Origin: Prillingera fragicola
Lineage: Eukaryota > Basidiomycota > Tremellomycetes > Trichosporonales > Trichosporonaceae
Assembly: GCA_002335605.1 (NCBI GenBank)
Contig: BEDY01000006.1
Span: 62,001 to 126,000, forward strand
Length of the DNA: 64,000 nt
Direction: 5' to 3'
Part shown: one piece after another, positions 54,560 to 64,000 of the stretch
Layout: every line of letters begins with the position of its first letter
How positions within the stretch are numbered: position 1 is the stretch's first letter
Program-made: the position numbers and the translations under genes
Notes under the pieces: model-generated
The model's input: only the letters and a program-made list of their open reading frames with translations
Database searches by the model: none
Told to the model about the DNA's origin: nothing

Positions 54560-56027
54560 ATGCCCCCACGCAAGCCTCGGTCAGTAAAGTCTGCGGCTCC
54601 CAGTCCGTCCCCGGCACGCAGCATGCGTTCTCGCTCGCAGGTCGTTAGCGAGAGCGGTGCCAGCGAGTCTACCGCTGCTTCCACCACGACGGCACCCACA
54701 ACAGTCCCGGAGACTGTCGAGGAGTCTGAATACGAGACCGAGGCCGATCACGCGACCGAGGACGAGGTTGGAGAGAACGATGACAATGTCGAGGAGGGAG
54801 CCGAGGACGACGATGAGGAAGAGGCAGCTGCTGAGGGCGAGGATGGCGAGCAGGCGGCCAAGAAGACTACTCTGGAGGAGCGCCAGGCAAAGCTGCGCGA
54901 GCTCCGCCTCCGTATGGTACGTACTCCATCTGGTGGATCAAGTTTGGACAGTGCTCTGCAGAGCAAGGAGAGCAGTATCTGTTCATTAATAGAGCCCTGC
55001 TGACATGCACAGAACAAGACCACTGCCGAGAATCGCAAGGACCTTGTTGCCGACCACCAGAAGAGCAAGGTGACGGCCAAGGAGCTTGCACGCCTAGAAA
55101 AGCACCGCAAGCTCGCCAAGACTCTTCGTCTGAAGGCCGAGGCTGAGGAGGAGGGCGAGGATCTTGAGCGTCGCAAGGCGTGGGAGTGGAGTATCGAGCA
55201 GAATGAGCGCTGGGAAGCAAAGCTCGCCGAGCAGGCCGAGCGCAGCGACACCAACTTCCACAGTGAGTGCTACATGGCTCCTTTGAGCTCGAGGACGACG
55301 GCGATATCGTTGGGCGTCATACGGGGGTCCGGGCGGCGGCGGTGTACGGGCGCTTAACCCCTGCACTATTGTCGTCGAGCCGCCCCCTCCTTCCGCCTGG
55401 GGCATCCTGGCTTCCTTTGAAACCGTCCTGGTGGACTGTGCTGACTATCTCAGACTCGAACGACGACGCGTTCAAAAAGTACCGCAAGAACGTCAGGCAA
55501 AACAAGCCCGACCTCGTTGCGTACTCGAGGCAAAAGGAGGCGGCCATGGGTCTCGAGCCGGGAACGCTTGCTCCCATTGGCGCGACGAGCAGCCAGCTTG
55601 CGGCCGCGGGCCCAAGCAAAGCGTCGTCGAGCCTCACCGCGCACGAGGACCTGTACCGTAACGCGGACACGCTCAACTATGGCGATCAGAAGCCGAGCGA
55701 GGACGCGATTGACCGTGTCATTGGATCGATCAACAAGGGGTGCGTGTGCTTTCGGTGCTGTTTCGGGAGACTTGGGCGCCAGAGCCGGATATCGGTTGAT
55801 CGCATTGTTGCCCTGTCTTCTGATCTGCATTCCCGTGCGGAGCTAACGTGCGCAGCATGGCCAAGCGCAACGCTCGCGAGAACAAGCGCAAGGACAACGA
55901 GGACGACGGCGGCGATGTCACTTACATCAACAAGCGCAACAAGGTGTTCAACAAGAAGATTGCGCGCTACTTTGACAAGTATACCAAAGAGATTCGCCAG
56001 AACCTCGAGCGCGGTACCGCGCTGTAA
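54560..56027 (+). CDS. SYF2: Pre-mRNA-splicing factor Syf2
   Basis: Exons 54560-54916, 55013-55262, 55454-55739, 55856-56027 (introns 96, 191 and 116 nt) give 354 residues. After an acidic N-terminus come the Syf2 hallmarks: [85 protein letters not shown] and the basic end [20 protein letters not shown]. Syf2 is part of the NineTeen complex of the active spliceosome. The introns are longer than the window average. Upstream Met alternatives are absent. Confidence 0.95.
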
Positions 56028-56238
56028 CATCTTATTATACCTTGCATGTGACATGTATTTTGATGACGACCTGGCAATGTGCAGCACAAGACTTTGGAAT
56101 GCAGATACTGTAGCATGATGCGCGGAACTATGAATGAACACGTCTAGCTACAAGATGCATGGGACATGCTATGATTGCCCTGGGGCCTACACCTTCTCTA
56201 ACCACCACTACGCCGCCATGCACAGAGAGGTTGTGCAC

Positions 56239-57898
56239 TTACTGGCCAGCCTTCCAGTAGCAAATGTCACCGTCGACGACCTCGTAAGGCTTGCCCTGCT
56301 GCCTGAGCTTGCCGGCGGCCTTGGTAGCGGACTCAGAGCCGTACTCCTTGAGGTCGGCGTAACCCATGATCTCACCACAGACGAACTTGTTCTCAAAGTC
56401 CGAGTGGATGACACCAGCGGCGGCGGGGGCCTTGGTACCCTTGCGGATGGTCCAGGCGCGGACCTCGTCGGGACCGCAGGTAAAGTAGCGGATGAGCTCG
56501 AGCGAAGCGTAACCCGAGGTGGTAATCTTGCCGAGAGCCGAGGGGTTGCCCTTGGGGAGGCCAAGAGCCTCACCCTCAGCGGCAGCCTCCTCCTCCGACA
56601 TGGAGACGAGGCGCTCCTCGAGAGCGACCGAGAAGGGGATGAGCTTGTCTCCGGGGTTGTTCTCGTTGATCCAGGCCATGATCTTGGGGAGCCACTTGTT
56701 CTTTTTCCTGACAAAGTCGCGCTCCGAAAGGTTGACAAGGTAGGTGATGGGCTTGGCGGTAAGGAGGGTAAGACCGTTGATGATCTCGACCTAATATTTG
56801 TCAGCCACATTCTTGCACAAGTCAAGGTGTTGGGAAAGGGTAGAGTCAGAGATAAACTAAATGGTCTCATTTGTGTATTCGGGCGTGACCCCGACATCGA
56901 AGAGCTGGGTTTATAGAGCATAATGCTCTTTCTCATCCGATAAAGGACTGGGAAATAACAATCTGAACGCGGACTCACCTCCTTGTTGGTCCAGTTGCCC
57001 TTGCGGACGTCCTTGTTCTCCTCGACAAGGGTGTGGAGAATCTTCTCGACGGTAGCGAGCTCCTCCTTCTTGGCCTTGTCGGCAAGCGAGACAGAGCCGC
57101 ACGAGCGGACCTGCTTGCGAAGACGCTCAATCTCCTTCTCGGTCCACTCAATGTCCTTGAGACGGAGCTCGGTCGAGATGATCTGCATGTCACGGAGGGG
57201 GTCGACATCGCCCTCCACGTGGATAACCTCGGCGTCGTCGAAAGCACGGACGACCTGGAAGATACCGTCGACGGCACGGACGTGCGACAAGAAAGCGTTT
57301 CCAAGACCAGCACCAGTCGAGGCACCAGCGGTCAGACCGGCAATGTCAATGCAGGTAAGGAAAGCGGGGACCTCGGACTTGGGCTTGTACATCTGGCAGA
57401 GCCAGTCGAAGCGCTCATCGGGGACGGGGATACGGGCCTCCTCGGGGTCACTGGATAGTCAGTTGTGCACTTTTGCTGGCTAGACAGAGCGCGCCACTCA
57501 CATGGTGGCGTAGGGGAAGTTGGCAGCCTTGCCGAGGTCGGTCTTCGAGAGGGTGTTGAAGAACGATGACTTGCCGACGTTGGGGAGACCGACAATACCA
57601 ACCTTGCTAGAGTCAGCACGCAAATCACAAGACTAGAGCTCCTACACACCTTGAGGTTGTTACCGGGGCGACCAAGAATGATCTTCTTGTCGTCGACGAC
57701 CTTCTTCTTGGGAGGCATCTTCTTCTTCTTTGAGAGGAGGGTAGGAGACGAGTAGAGGGTTCGGACGGGTGCCGAAATGCAAGTCGCTGGGATTGAAAGC
57801 CTAGCGAGGGAGGGAGCAAGAGTAAGAGCTGGTCTAGCTGCTACTGCTACGGTCCTGAGGGAGCGTGTCGAGTGTACGAGTTGACGGGAGAGGTGCAT
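56239..57898 (-). CDS. OLA1: Obg-like ATPase Ola1/YchF, with an in-frame mitochondrial-type N-terminal extension
   Basis: Exons 57650-57898, 57502-57602, 56979-57450, 56239-56790 (introns 47, 51 and 188 nt). From the ATG at 57718 ([12 protein letters not shown]) the product is 397 residues, the normal Ola1 size. It has the P-loop [37 protein letters not shown] in place of NKxD, and a C-terminal TGS domain ([27 protein letters not shown]). From the ATG at 57898 the same frame adds 60 residues with seven Arg, four Lys and no Asp/Glu ([29 protein letters not shown]), a textbook mitochondrial presequence. The first ATG is in poor context (T at -3), the second in good context (A at -3), so leaky scanning could give both forms. 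Ola1 is a cytosolic translation-linked ATPase. Confidence 0.93.
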
Positions 57899-58182
57899 GC
57901 ACCTCTTTTTGGAATGACTAGGGAGAGTGCGAGAAGTTGCAGAAGGGTTGCTGATTGTCACTGAAAACTCGGACCATCCCACTGCGCGTGCAATACGAGC
58001 TACCACCACAGGCGCGTGGAGGGGAGGGGAAGGTTCGGCGTAAAATATTAATTTATCACCATTTAATGCATTTTATCCCATGTCATTTGGACCTTACCCC
58101 ACACTGTCTACCCCACACTCGTCACCATGCACAACTAACTATCTACCACGACTCTTGCAACTCTTCAGCATCAACTACCACC

Positions 58183-58917
58183 ATGGATCCCGAACAGCTG
58201 CACAAGCTCATCTCTCTCGCCTTCAAGAGTAGGTCCTGTATTCCGACCAGCACTCACACCCAGCTCGCGACAAGGCGTACGCGCCGTACTCACAGTTCCG
58301 GTAAGCACTCTCCACATTGCTCGAGACAGCTGCCGAGACGACTACAGCGTCGGCGCCGCCCTCCTCACCTCATCTGGCGCCATGATCGGCGGCTGCAACA
58401 TTGAAAACGCATCATACCGTAAGTTGATGCTTCCCGAGGCCCTCCGCACTCCACCTTCAAAACCAAAACGACGAGGTGACTGGCCCCGTCGACACAATGG
58501 CGCTAACCTCCACAGCTGCCGGTATCTGTGCCGAGCGCTGTGCGCTTTGTAAAGCCATCGTGAGAGCTACACCACCAGAGACGGAACTAATATCAGAGCG
58601 AGGGCGAGACCCGCATCGAGGCAGTGGTCGTGGTCAGCGATGTCCCCGGACCCGAAGTGTCCCCCTGCGGCATCTGTCGCCAGATGCTGCGCGAGTTCAC
58701 CTCGCTCGACGCCCCAGTCTACATGGTCGGCGCAGGGTACGCGTCTGCCTTTCCGGCTGACGCAGGCGCCCCAGCGTGGATTGTCCCGGGGGACGCGAGC
58801 ACGGGTGGCTTTCCTGTCGCACAGGACACGCAGCTCGTGGCCACCATGACCCTCGGCCAGTTGTTGCCGATGAGTTTCGGACCGGATCACCTGCTCATGA
58901 AACGTACGACTTCGTGA
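58183..58917 (+). CDS. CDD1: Cytidine deaminase
   Basis: Five exons (58183-58228, 58264-58300, 58348-58418, 58516-58559, 58597-58917; introns 35, 47, 97, 37 nt) give 172 residues. Substrate-binding RDKAYAPYSQFRVGAAL and GGCNIENASY precede the zinc/catalytic motif PAGICAERCA (Cys 56, Glu 58) and PCGICRQMLREF (Cys 90, 93), the homotetrameric CDA pattern. It deaminates cytidine and deoxycytidine to uridine forms in pyrimidine salvage. Divergent from OLA1 with a 284-bp shared promoter. The start context (ACCATGG) is strong. Confidence 0.95.
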
Positions 58918-60001
58918 GATCTATAGATCTCTGCTCTGTATCTTTCTCTTTCGCGAAAGTGGACACGGAGGGTGGAGGTGGGAAGCTGAGCACACGGTGG
59001 CGGACGGGGGACGCCCGGAATGTGACAGGTGCACGACAAACGGCCCGCGGGTGTCACGGTACCCGTTACGGGTGATGGTAGAGTTATGGTAGACTCGAGA
59101 CCAACGATGTTAGCATTGATAACGCACTGCTTGGTGCCAAGCGGAAAGTTACTGTTTGCAAGCTAGCGGGTTGGAACATCTTTGCCAGCCACGACGCGGT
59201 GCCCCTCTGTTGTGCTCAACTGAGCTTGTCGTCGCTCGTAAACAAAACGCTGTCACTGCCAGAGTGACACTGTTCTGTCAGCTGTCCATTTATTCTCATC
59301 CAGCTGGTGGTTCCCCCTTGATGATTGCGTCGCAGACTAGTCTGTCCTGTTCATTTGTACGCATGCATGTGATAGTGCATGTGGGTGCCTTTGGCGCAAA
59401 CCAGGGCAAAGTAATAAGAGTACCATCAATGTGGCACTGCCGCAACTCAAGGCACTCTTTTTGCTTCATGGCAAGTGCAGACAAGTGAGCACAAATCGGC
59501 GCCGAGGCCATGCATATTCGCGCGAAAGGGGCAGGTCGTTACAGAGGATATGGATAGCTAGAATTGGGCAGTGCCCTGGAATATCGTGTCGTATGTGGCG
59601 TCTTTCATTATACTCGTCACAAAAGAAGAAGAGTTGGAAAAAGGCATTGAAAAAAACAGTGTCGTCGTTAAATCGTTGATGTTCGATGGGGGTTGTAATA
59701 GTCCCCGTTTGTAGCCGGGGTTATACGGTGTGGATTATCGGCGTTCGAGAAATGAGGCATGTCGCAAAGCTGGCTGGGCATGAAGGCATGGGTATGTTAG
59801 GCCAATAGACCGATAATAGGAGGCGTCACGAGAAAATGCAGTCGAAAGATGTGAGGACGTCCGTCGTGATTGTGTAGGAGAAAGGTCGAGATTGAAGAAC
59901 GAGAAAGCGTGGTGCACAGCTGTAGCCCGTCGCCCATGGCCGCCAGGGCTCAAGGTGGGCGGCGGGCGGGCACCGGTGGCGAGAGGCAATGCCCAAAGTT
60001 C
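58918..60001. other. Intergenic between convergent CDD1 and the basic-region regulator
   Basis: About 1.1 kb of 3' flanks. No gene recognised; the region 59600-59750 is more AT-rich with A-runs. Confidence 0.5.
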
Positions 60002-62207
60002 TCACTGGCCAAAGCCGCGCGCGAGAAACATGGGCTGGTCCCCGCCGCCCTGTGACGACGGCATGGAAGGTGGGCTGTTGTGCACCCCCGGTGCCATTGG
60101 CGCCTGGAATTGGGGGTTGTAGAACATGGGCACGGATTCAGAGCCAGAGTAGTTGTTCGCTCCACCGCCACGAGCGGGCACGGGCGTGCCAGGCGTGTAG
60201 ACTTGGCGTGGAGGAGGCTGAAAGTCGGAGCCGCTAAAGCCGTGAACACCCACGGGGCTCTCAAGAGTGGACTGGCCGTGGGCACTGCCATCGTGAGACG
60301 GGGCCGAAGGCAGGTGCACCGAGTGGTCCTTGGGGCCACCCGTTAGGGGGCTCGAGAGGGCGTGGCTGGGGTAGCCGGGGTGACCACGCCAATCGACGTC
60401 GTACATCCTCGACAGCTGAGGGGCCGTCGCCGTGCCCCACTGCTGGTTCGAGTAGTCCGAATTGGCAAACATACCCTGGCCGTTGGACGGGGTCTGCAAA
60501 GTTGGGTGGACGGGCGAATTGGTGGATGACGACGACGGAGCCTTGTTCTGAGGGGTCGCAGGAATGTTGGACTGGGTCAGGCGTATGGTGGCCGCCTGCG
60601 ACGGCGTAGACCGCGACAGAGGTGGAGGCATGGGCGACTCGTTTGTCGACTGAGAAGGGTCACGGCTGCCGCCCGTTTGCGAGTGAGATGGCGTCATGTA
60701 CGCGCCACCACCGGGAGACATGCTCGCATCAGAGTGCTCGAGTAGGGTCACGCGGCTCATGCCGTGCTCGATGCGCCACTTCTCGTACGTCGCAGACAGG
60801 TCGGGGCTCATTTGGTGAAGGTCCTCCTTGGTAACGCCGAGCTTCTGCTGGAGCATGTTGCCCCACTCAGTATTGGTGAGAGCAAGCAGAAGCGTAGACG
60901 CAAAGTAGGCGCCCTCTGGAGACTGCTTCGGCATGAATGACTGGCCAAGACGAGGGTGGAGGTCGGCAGGGAGGTCGGGCACGGGCGGCGGGGTGGGCGA
61001 GCGCTCGGCATCGGAAATGACCGAGTTGTGAGGAACATTGTCGGGGACAGACGCTGTGCGCCGCGGCATAGGACGGCCTTGGTCCCAAGGAGCTTCACCG
61101 TCGGATCCCATTATGACCCCCAGACCAACAGACTCGTCGTCAGTCTCAGACTTGTGGCGCTTGGCAGGCGAGGGACGTTGGTGGTCCACCATGCCAAAGG
61201 GAGTGTCAGTGGCAGAAGGGCGACGAGATCCGACATGGCTAAGTGTCGCGCTAGTGGCGCGAGGCTTGGCGCGAACGGTGCCGTCAGCGGTCAAGTTCAG
61301 GTTGCCGAAGACAGCAGTGTGCTCCTGCCACGCCGCCTCGTCGGCGGAAAAGCTGCCACCAAGGCTGCCACTGGGCGTCATCGAGGACGAGAACGAGTGG
61401 CGAGGCGAGGACGTGTCCGACATGGATGTCGAGCCGGCCGACATGGGGAAGGACTGCGAGGGCGAAATGGTCATTGAAATGGGAGGCAGGGCCGAGTAGG
61501 TCGTCGAGGCCGAAGACAGGCCACCCTCATAGGACGAGGTAGAGTTGGTGAGACTCGAGCGAGAACCACTGCCACGCTCGCCTCCCATCATGGGCGAGTG
61601 GCCCATGGATGACGTATGGCCCATGCCGTCGTGCATGTTGCTCATGGACGCCTTTGCTGCCTGTGCCTCGTTAGTAACCAGGTAGACGGTGCGCCCTTTG
61701 GATTCAGGCAAAACTAACCTCGCGCTTCTCCTTGTCCCTCAAGCGCTTGCGGCGCTGGCGCTCACGGCCCATCTCACGTTTGCGAGCCTTACGGGCATCT
61801 TCGTCATCAAGAGTCCTGGTGCGCAGCGTTGGTGCTCCAGGTTTTGGCGGAATACCAACTGGCGAAATCGTAGACTGCTCTGCAGGGTACGAGTCAATCG
61901 TTACACCTAGTGTGTTGCGGGCATCCGCTGCCGCCCTCCGTGATCGGAGCTTGGTAGGGGTAGCGTGCGTGACTTGAAGTGCCGGCAGGTGGCTCGGTGG
62001 CGGCGAGTGGGGGTGTTGATGCATGTCGCCATGCATGGGCTGGTCCATGTAGGCGGGGGCACCGCCAGCCGACTCGTGGTGGTACTGATACTGAAAAGTA
62101 GGGTACATTGTCGCTGTCATAAGGTGGTGGTGATCGTCGTAGTAGGACGTGTGGGAGTGTGCCGAAGTGAAACTGGGCTCTGACGCGCAGACCGCGCTAC
62201 CGTTCAT
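60002..62207 (-). CDS. Large regulator with conserved basic region (bZIP-like)
   Basis: Exons 61719-62207 and 60002-61660, intron 61661-61718 (58 nt); 715 residues. Residues ~135-165 hold a dense basic segment (ARKARKREMGRERQRRKRLR followed by DKEKRE) that looks like a bZIP basic region, but no clear leucine heptad follows across the intron. The rest is disordered and Ser/Pro/Met-rich, apart from a helical block near residues 430-500 (SPEGAYFASTLLLALTNTEW, then LQQKLGVTKEDLHQMSPDL and TYEKWRIEHG). Many SP/TP sites suggest MAPK or CDK control. It is probably a nuclear transcription regulator; the DNA-binding mode is uncertain. Confidence 0.75.
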
Positions 62208-62211
62208 CCCT

Positions 62212-62770
62212 CTGTTGGGAGAGACAAGACGTGCCGTTGACTGTCAGTAACAGGTGGGAACTCGTAAAGACGATGGATGTCGAGTTGCTCTCCAAGTCGT
62301 CAAATGGGCGCCTACAAGGACATTAACGCCGGGTTGGAAGTGACGATTTTGCGGCGGCGACAATGGAGAGGGCGGGTGGGCAGGTCGAGAGCGAGTGGGA
62401 GAAGGGATGAGAAGGACAGCGAGGATGGAATGGGGCGGCCACGACAAGGAGGGGGCGGGTAGGAGACACGCGTAGTGGTAGAATGACGGAAAGATCAGCG
62501 GAGGGGTCAGCGAACGTTGCGCAGGGGATAATCTACTGCTCGAGAATGGTGGCTTGTGCATGGGTACCCCCCAGAGGTGTCATACAACACAGTCCGGAAT
62601 GCAACGATTGCTGCTCGCTAGCTGCTGACGCCGCCGACGCCATCCACTGGAGCACAGCCAGACATGCGAGCCGCCACCCACCCCGGTCGCACCTCGAAAC
62701 TGGCCACTTGCGGCCAAGCTCGAGACCGCCAGGTAGAGCAGAAATCGGATCCAAGGATCAATGGACTCAC
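62212..62770 (-). other. Putative 5' UTR intron of the regulator
   Basis: Minus-strand donor GCG|GTGAGT at 62770 and a pyrimidine-rich acceptor CTCTCCCAACAG ending at 62212, only four bases before the start codon. The exon upstream contains a small open frame starting at 62831 (MHAHFNSLGYYPARVARKG) that would end soon after the splice, making a spliced upstream ORF. Confidence 0.4.
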
Positions 62771-64000
62771 CGCTGTTGCAGACCCTTTGCGCGCAACCCG
62801 TGCAGGGTAGTAGCCCAGGCTATTGAAATGCGCGTGCACGATCCCGTCTTGGAGTGTGCGCCGGACGCTTCAATGGCTTGCCCTGGAGTTGGTGCGCCAC
62901 CAGATCAAAGTGTTGAAAGAAAGCTAAGGTGTGGCTGCAAAGGTGTGTCCGTCGCTGTCGATGGCTCGCGAGCTAGGATGGGTGGCCGGCTGGGAAAGGT
63001 CGTTACGATGTGCGGTGGTGGGGACCAGACTGATTGATTGAATGACGGAAAGAATGGGATGCGAACGGCTCGAGGTGGCGCGTGATGGACGAAAGAGAAA
63101 GAGAGAGGGACAGGAGATGCAAGAAGAGGAAGGGAGGGGGAGAGAGAGGAGGAGGAGGAGGAGGGGAAGGGTTAAGAGGATTGCCAGACGGCGAGGGGCT
63201 AGGGGGAGGGATATAGGTAGGAAGCAAGATCGGACACTGTACGAGGATGTGATGGGATGTGCGGCGGCGGCGGCGGCGACTCGCTCGGTTTTGGCTCCTC
63301 TGTGCCTCTTGTGTCCGGCGCTTGTTCTTGGCCGTTCGCAAGCTACCAGCGGGGCCTGGTTGAGCTGCAGGTGTCTGTGGACCTGTGAGATGGGCAATCT
63401 AGCCAGTAGCCCAGACAGCGGCCGGCACCCACACTGGCAAGACCTAAGAGGCTCTGGCGGCGGCGGCAGCACGAAGCGCGCAAGACCAACGCACGCACTG
63501 GCGCACTGGGCTCTGTCTCTCTCTCACACACACTCCCTCTCTCTGTGGGCCGTACAGCAGGATCGCTGCTGCTGGTGGTGAACTGCTGACCGGCGTTGGG
63601 TAGGACACGATGGCCGACGGGACGACGAGCGAGGGGTTTTTGCAGGGACAGGATGGGCCGCGGGAAGTTAGGGGCTCGAAATGTCTGGACGGGCAAGGTA
63701 CGAGGGGAACCCTTGATTTCAGTAATCCTCTTTCAGTTGCATCCGACACTCCATGTGCACCTGGATCCAGCAGTAGCAGCAGGTCCCCTAACGCCGCGCG
63801 CACCGCAGAGGCACAGAGCAGCTGCAGCAGACAGCAGACAGCATGGCCAAGCTCTGCTCTCGGCGAATGAAAGGAACAGCACCACTCCTTGCCGCACCCA
63901 CAAGTTGGCCGCCGTCCAGTTCCCAGTCTAAAATCGGACCCAATCTGCTTCAGATTGCATTTCTCCTCCCTGGCAATTGTTCCTAGCAATGGGCAGCCCC
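62771..64000. other. Long leader/promoter region at the right edge
   Basis: 1.2 kb upstream of the regulator. It carries a long polypurine tract on the plus strand (about 63085-63180; CT-rich on the transcribed strand) and a CT/CA repeat (about 63515-63545). No protein gene is supported. Confidence 0.5.

Overview
This is a 64 kb piece of a fungal nuclear chromosome. Genes are cut by many very short introns (mostly 32-60 nt) with GT(G/A)AGT donors, CTRAC branch points 10-20 nt from the acceptor, and short or tiny exons. The DNA is GC-rich. Gene content (Set9, an SPX-RING protein, a DUF4203 membrane protein, Zn2Cys6 and basic-region regulators) fits a basidiomycete yeast of the Tremellomycetes. 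Trichosporonales is a reasonable guess but unproven. All gene models below were spliced by eye and checked for phase.

The window falls into three parts. (1) Positions 1-1.9 kb hold two housekeeping genes: the 3' end of EBP2 (60S ribosome biogenesis) and epsilon-COP (COPI coat). (2) Positions 2-23 kb form an accessory block that is sparsely coded. It carries about ten small genes for single-pass membrane proteins: a signal peptide or short Ser/Thr-rich ectodomain, one transmembrane helix, a basic stop-transfer, and a Pro/Tyr-rich cytosolic tail. Eight of them have a phase-0 intron at the same place, inside the last third of the transmembrane helix. They therefore look like one fast-diverging, locally expanded family. 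Within the block sits an unusual array of about 20 GTCAG/GTTAG pentamers beside a probable spliced non-coding transcript (14.3-15.0 kb). (3) Positions 23-62 kb are densely coded. In order they hold a DUF4203 multi-pass membrane protein, UBLCP1-type nuclear phosphatase, formamidase, a Zn2Cys6 regulator, an SPX-RING ubiquitin ligase, a small probable mitochondrial membrane protein, Set9 histone methyltransferase, UDP-glucose pyrophosphorylase, a Pom33/TMEM33 protein, HSBP1, Gep4 phosphatase, pICln, Syf2, the Ola1 GTPase, cytidine deaminase, and a large basic-region regulator with a long leader.

The housekeeping genes belong to unrelated pathways (translation, splicing, lipid, nucleotide and cell-wall precursor metabolism) and show no operon-like logic. 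They are arranged as divergent or convergent pairs with 55-400 bp between them. The items most worth following up are the intron-in-TM gene family with its tail-only member, the GTCAG array, the in-frame mitochondrial presequence upstream of the Ola1 start, and the 8, 12 and 16 nt microexons in HSBP1, epsilon-COP and the Zn2Cys6 gene. No tRNA, rRNA, CRISPR array or transposon was recognised.
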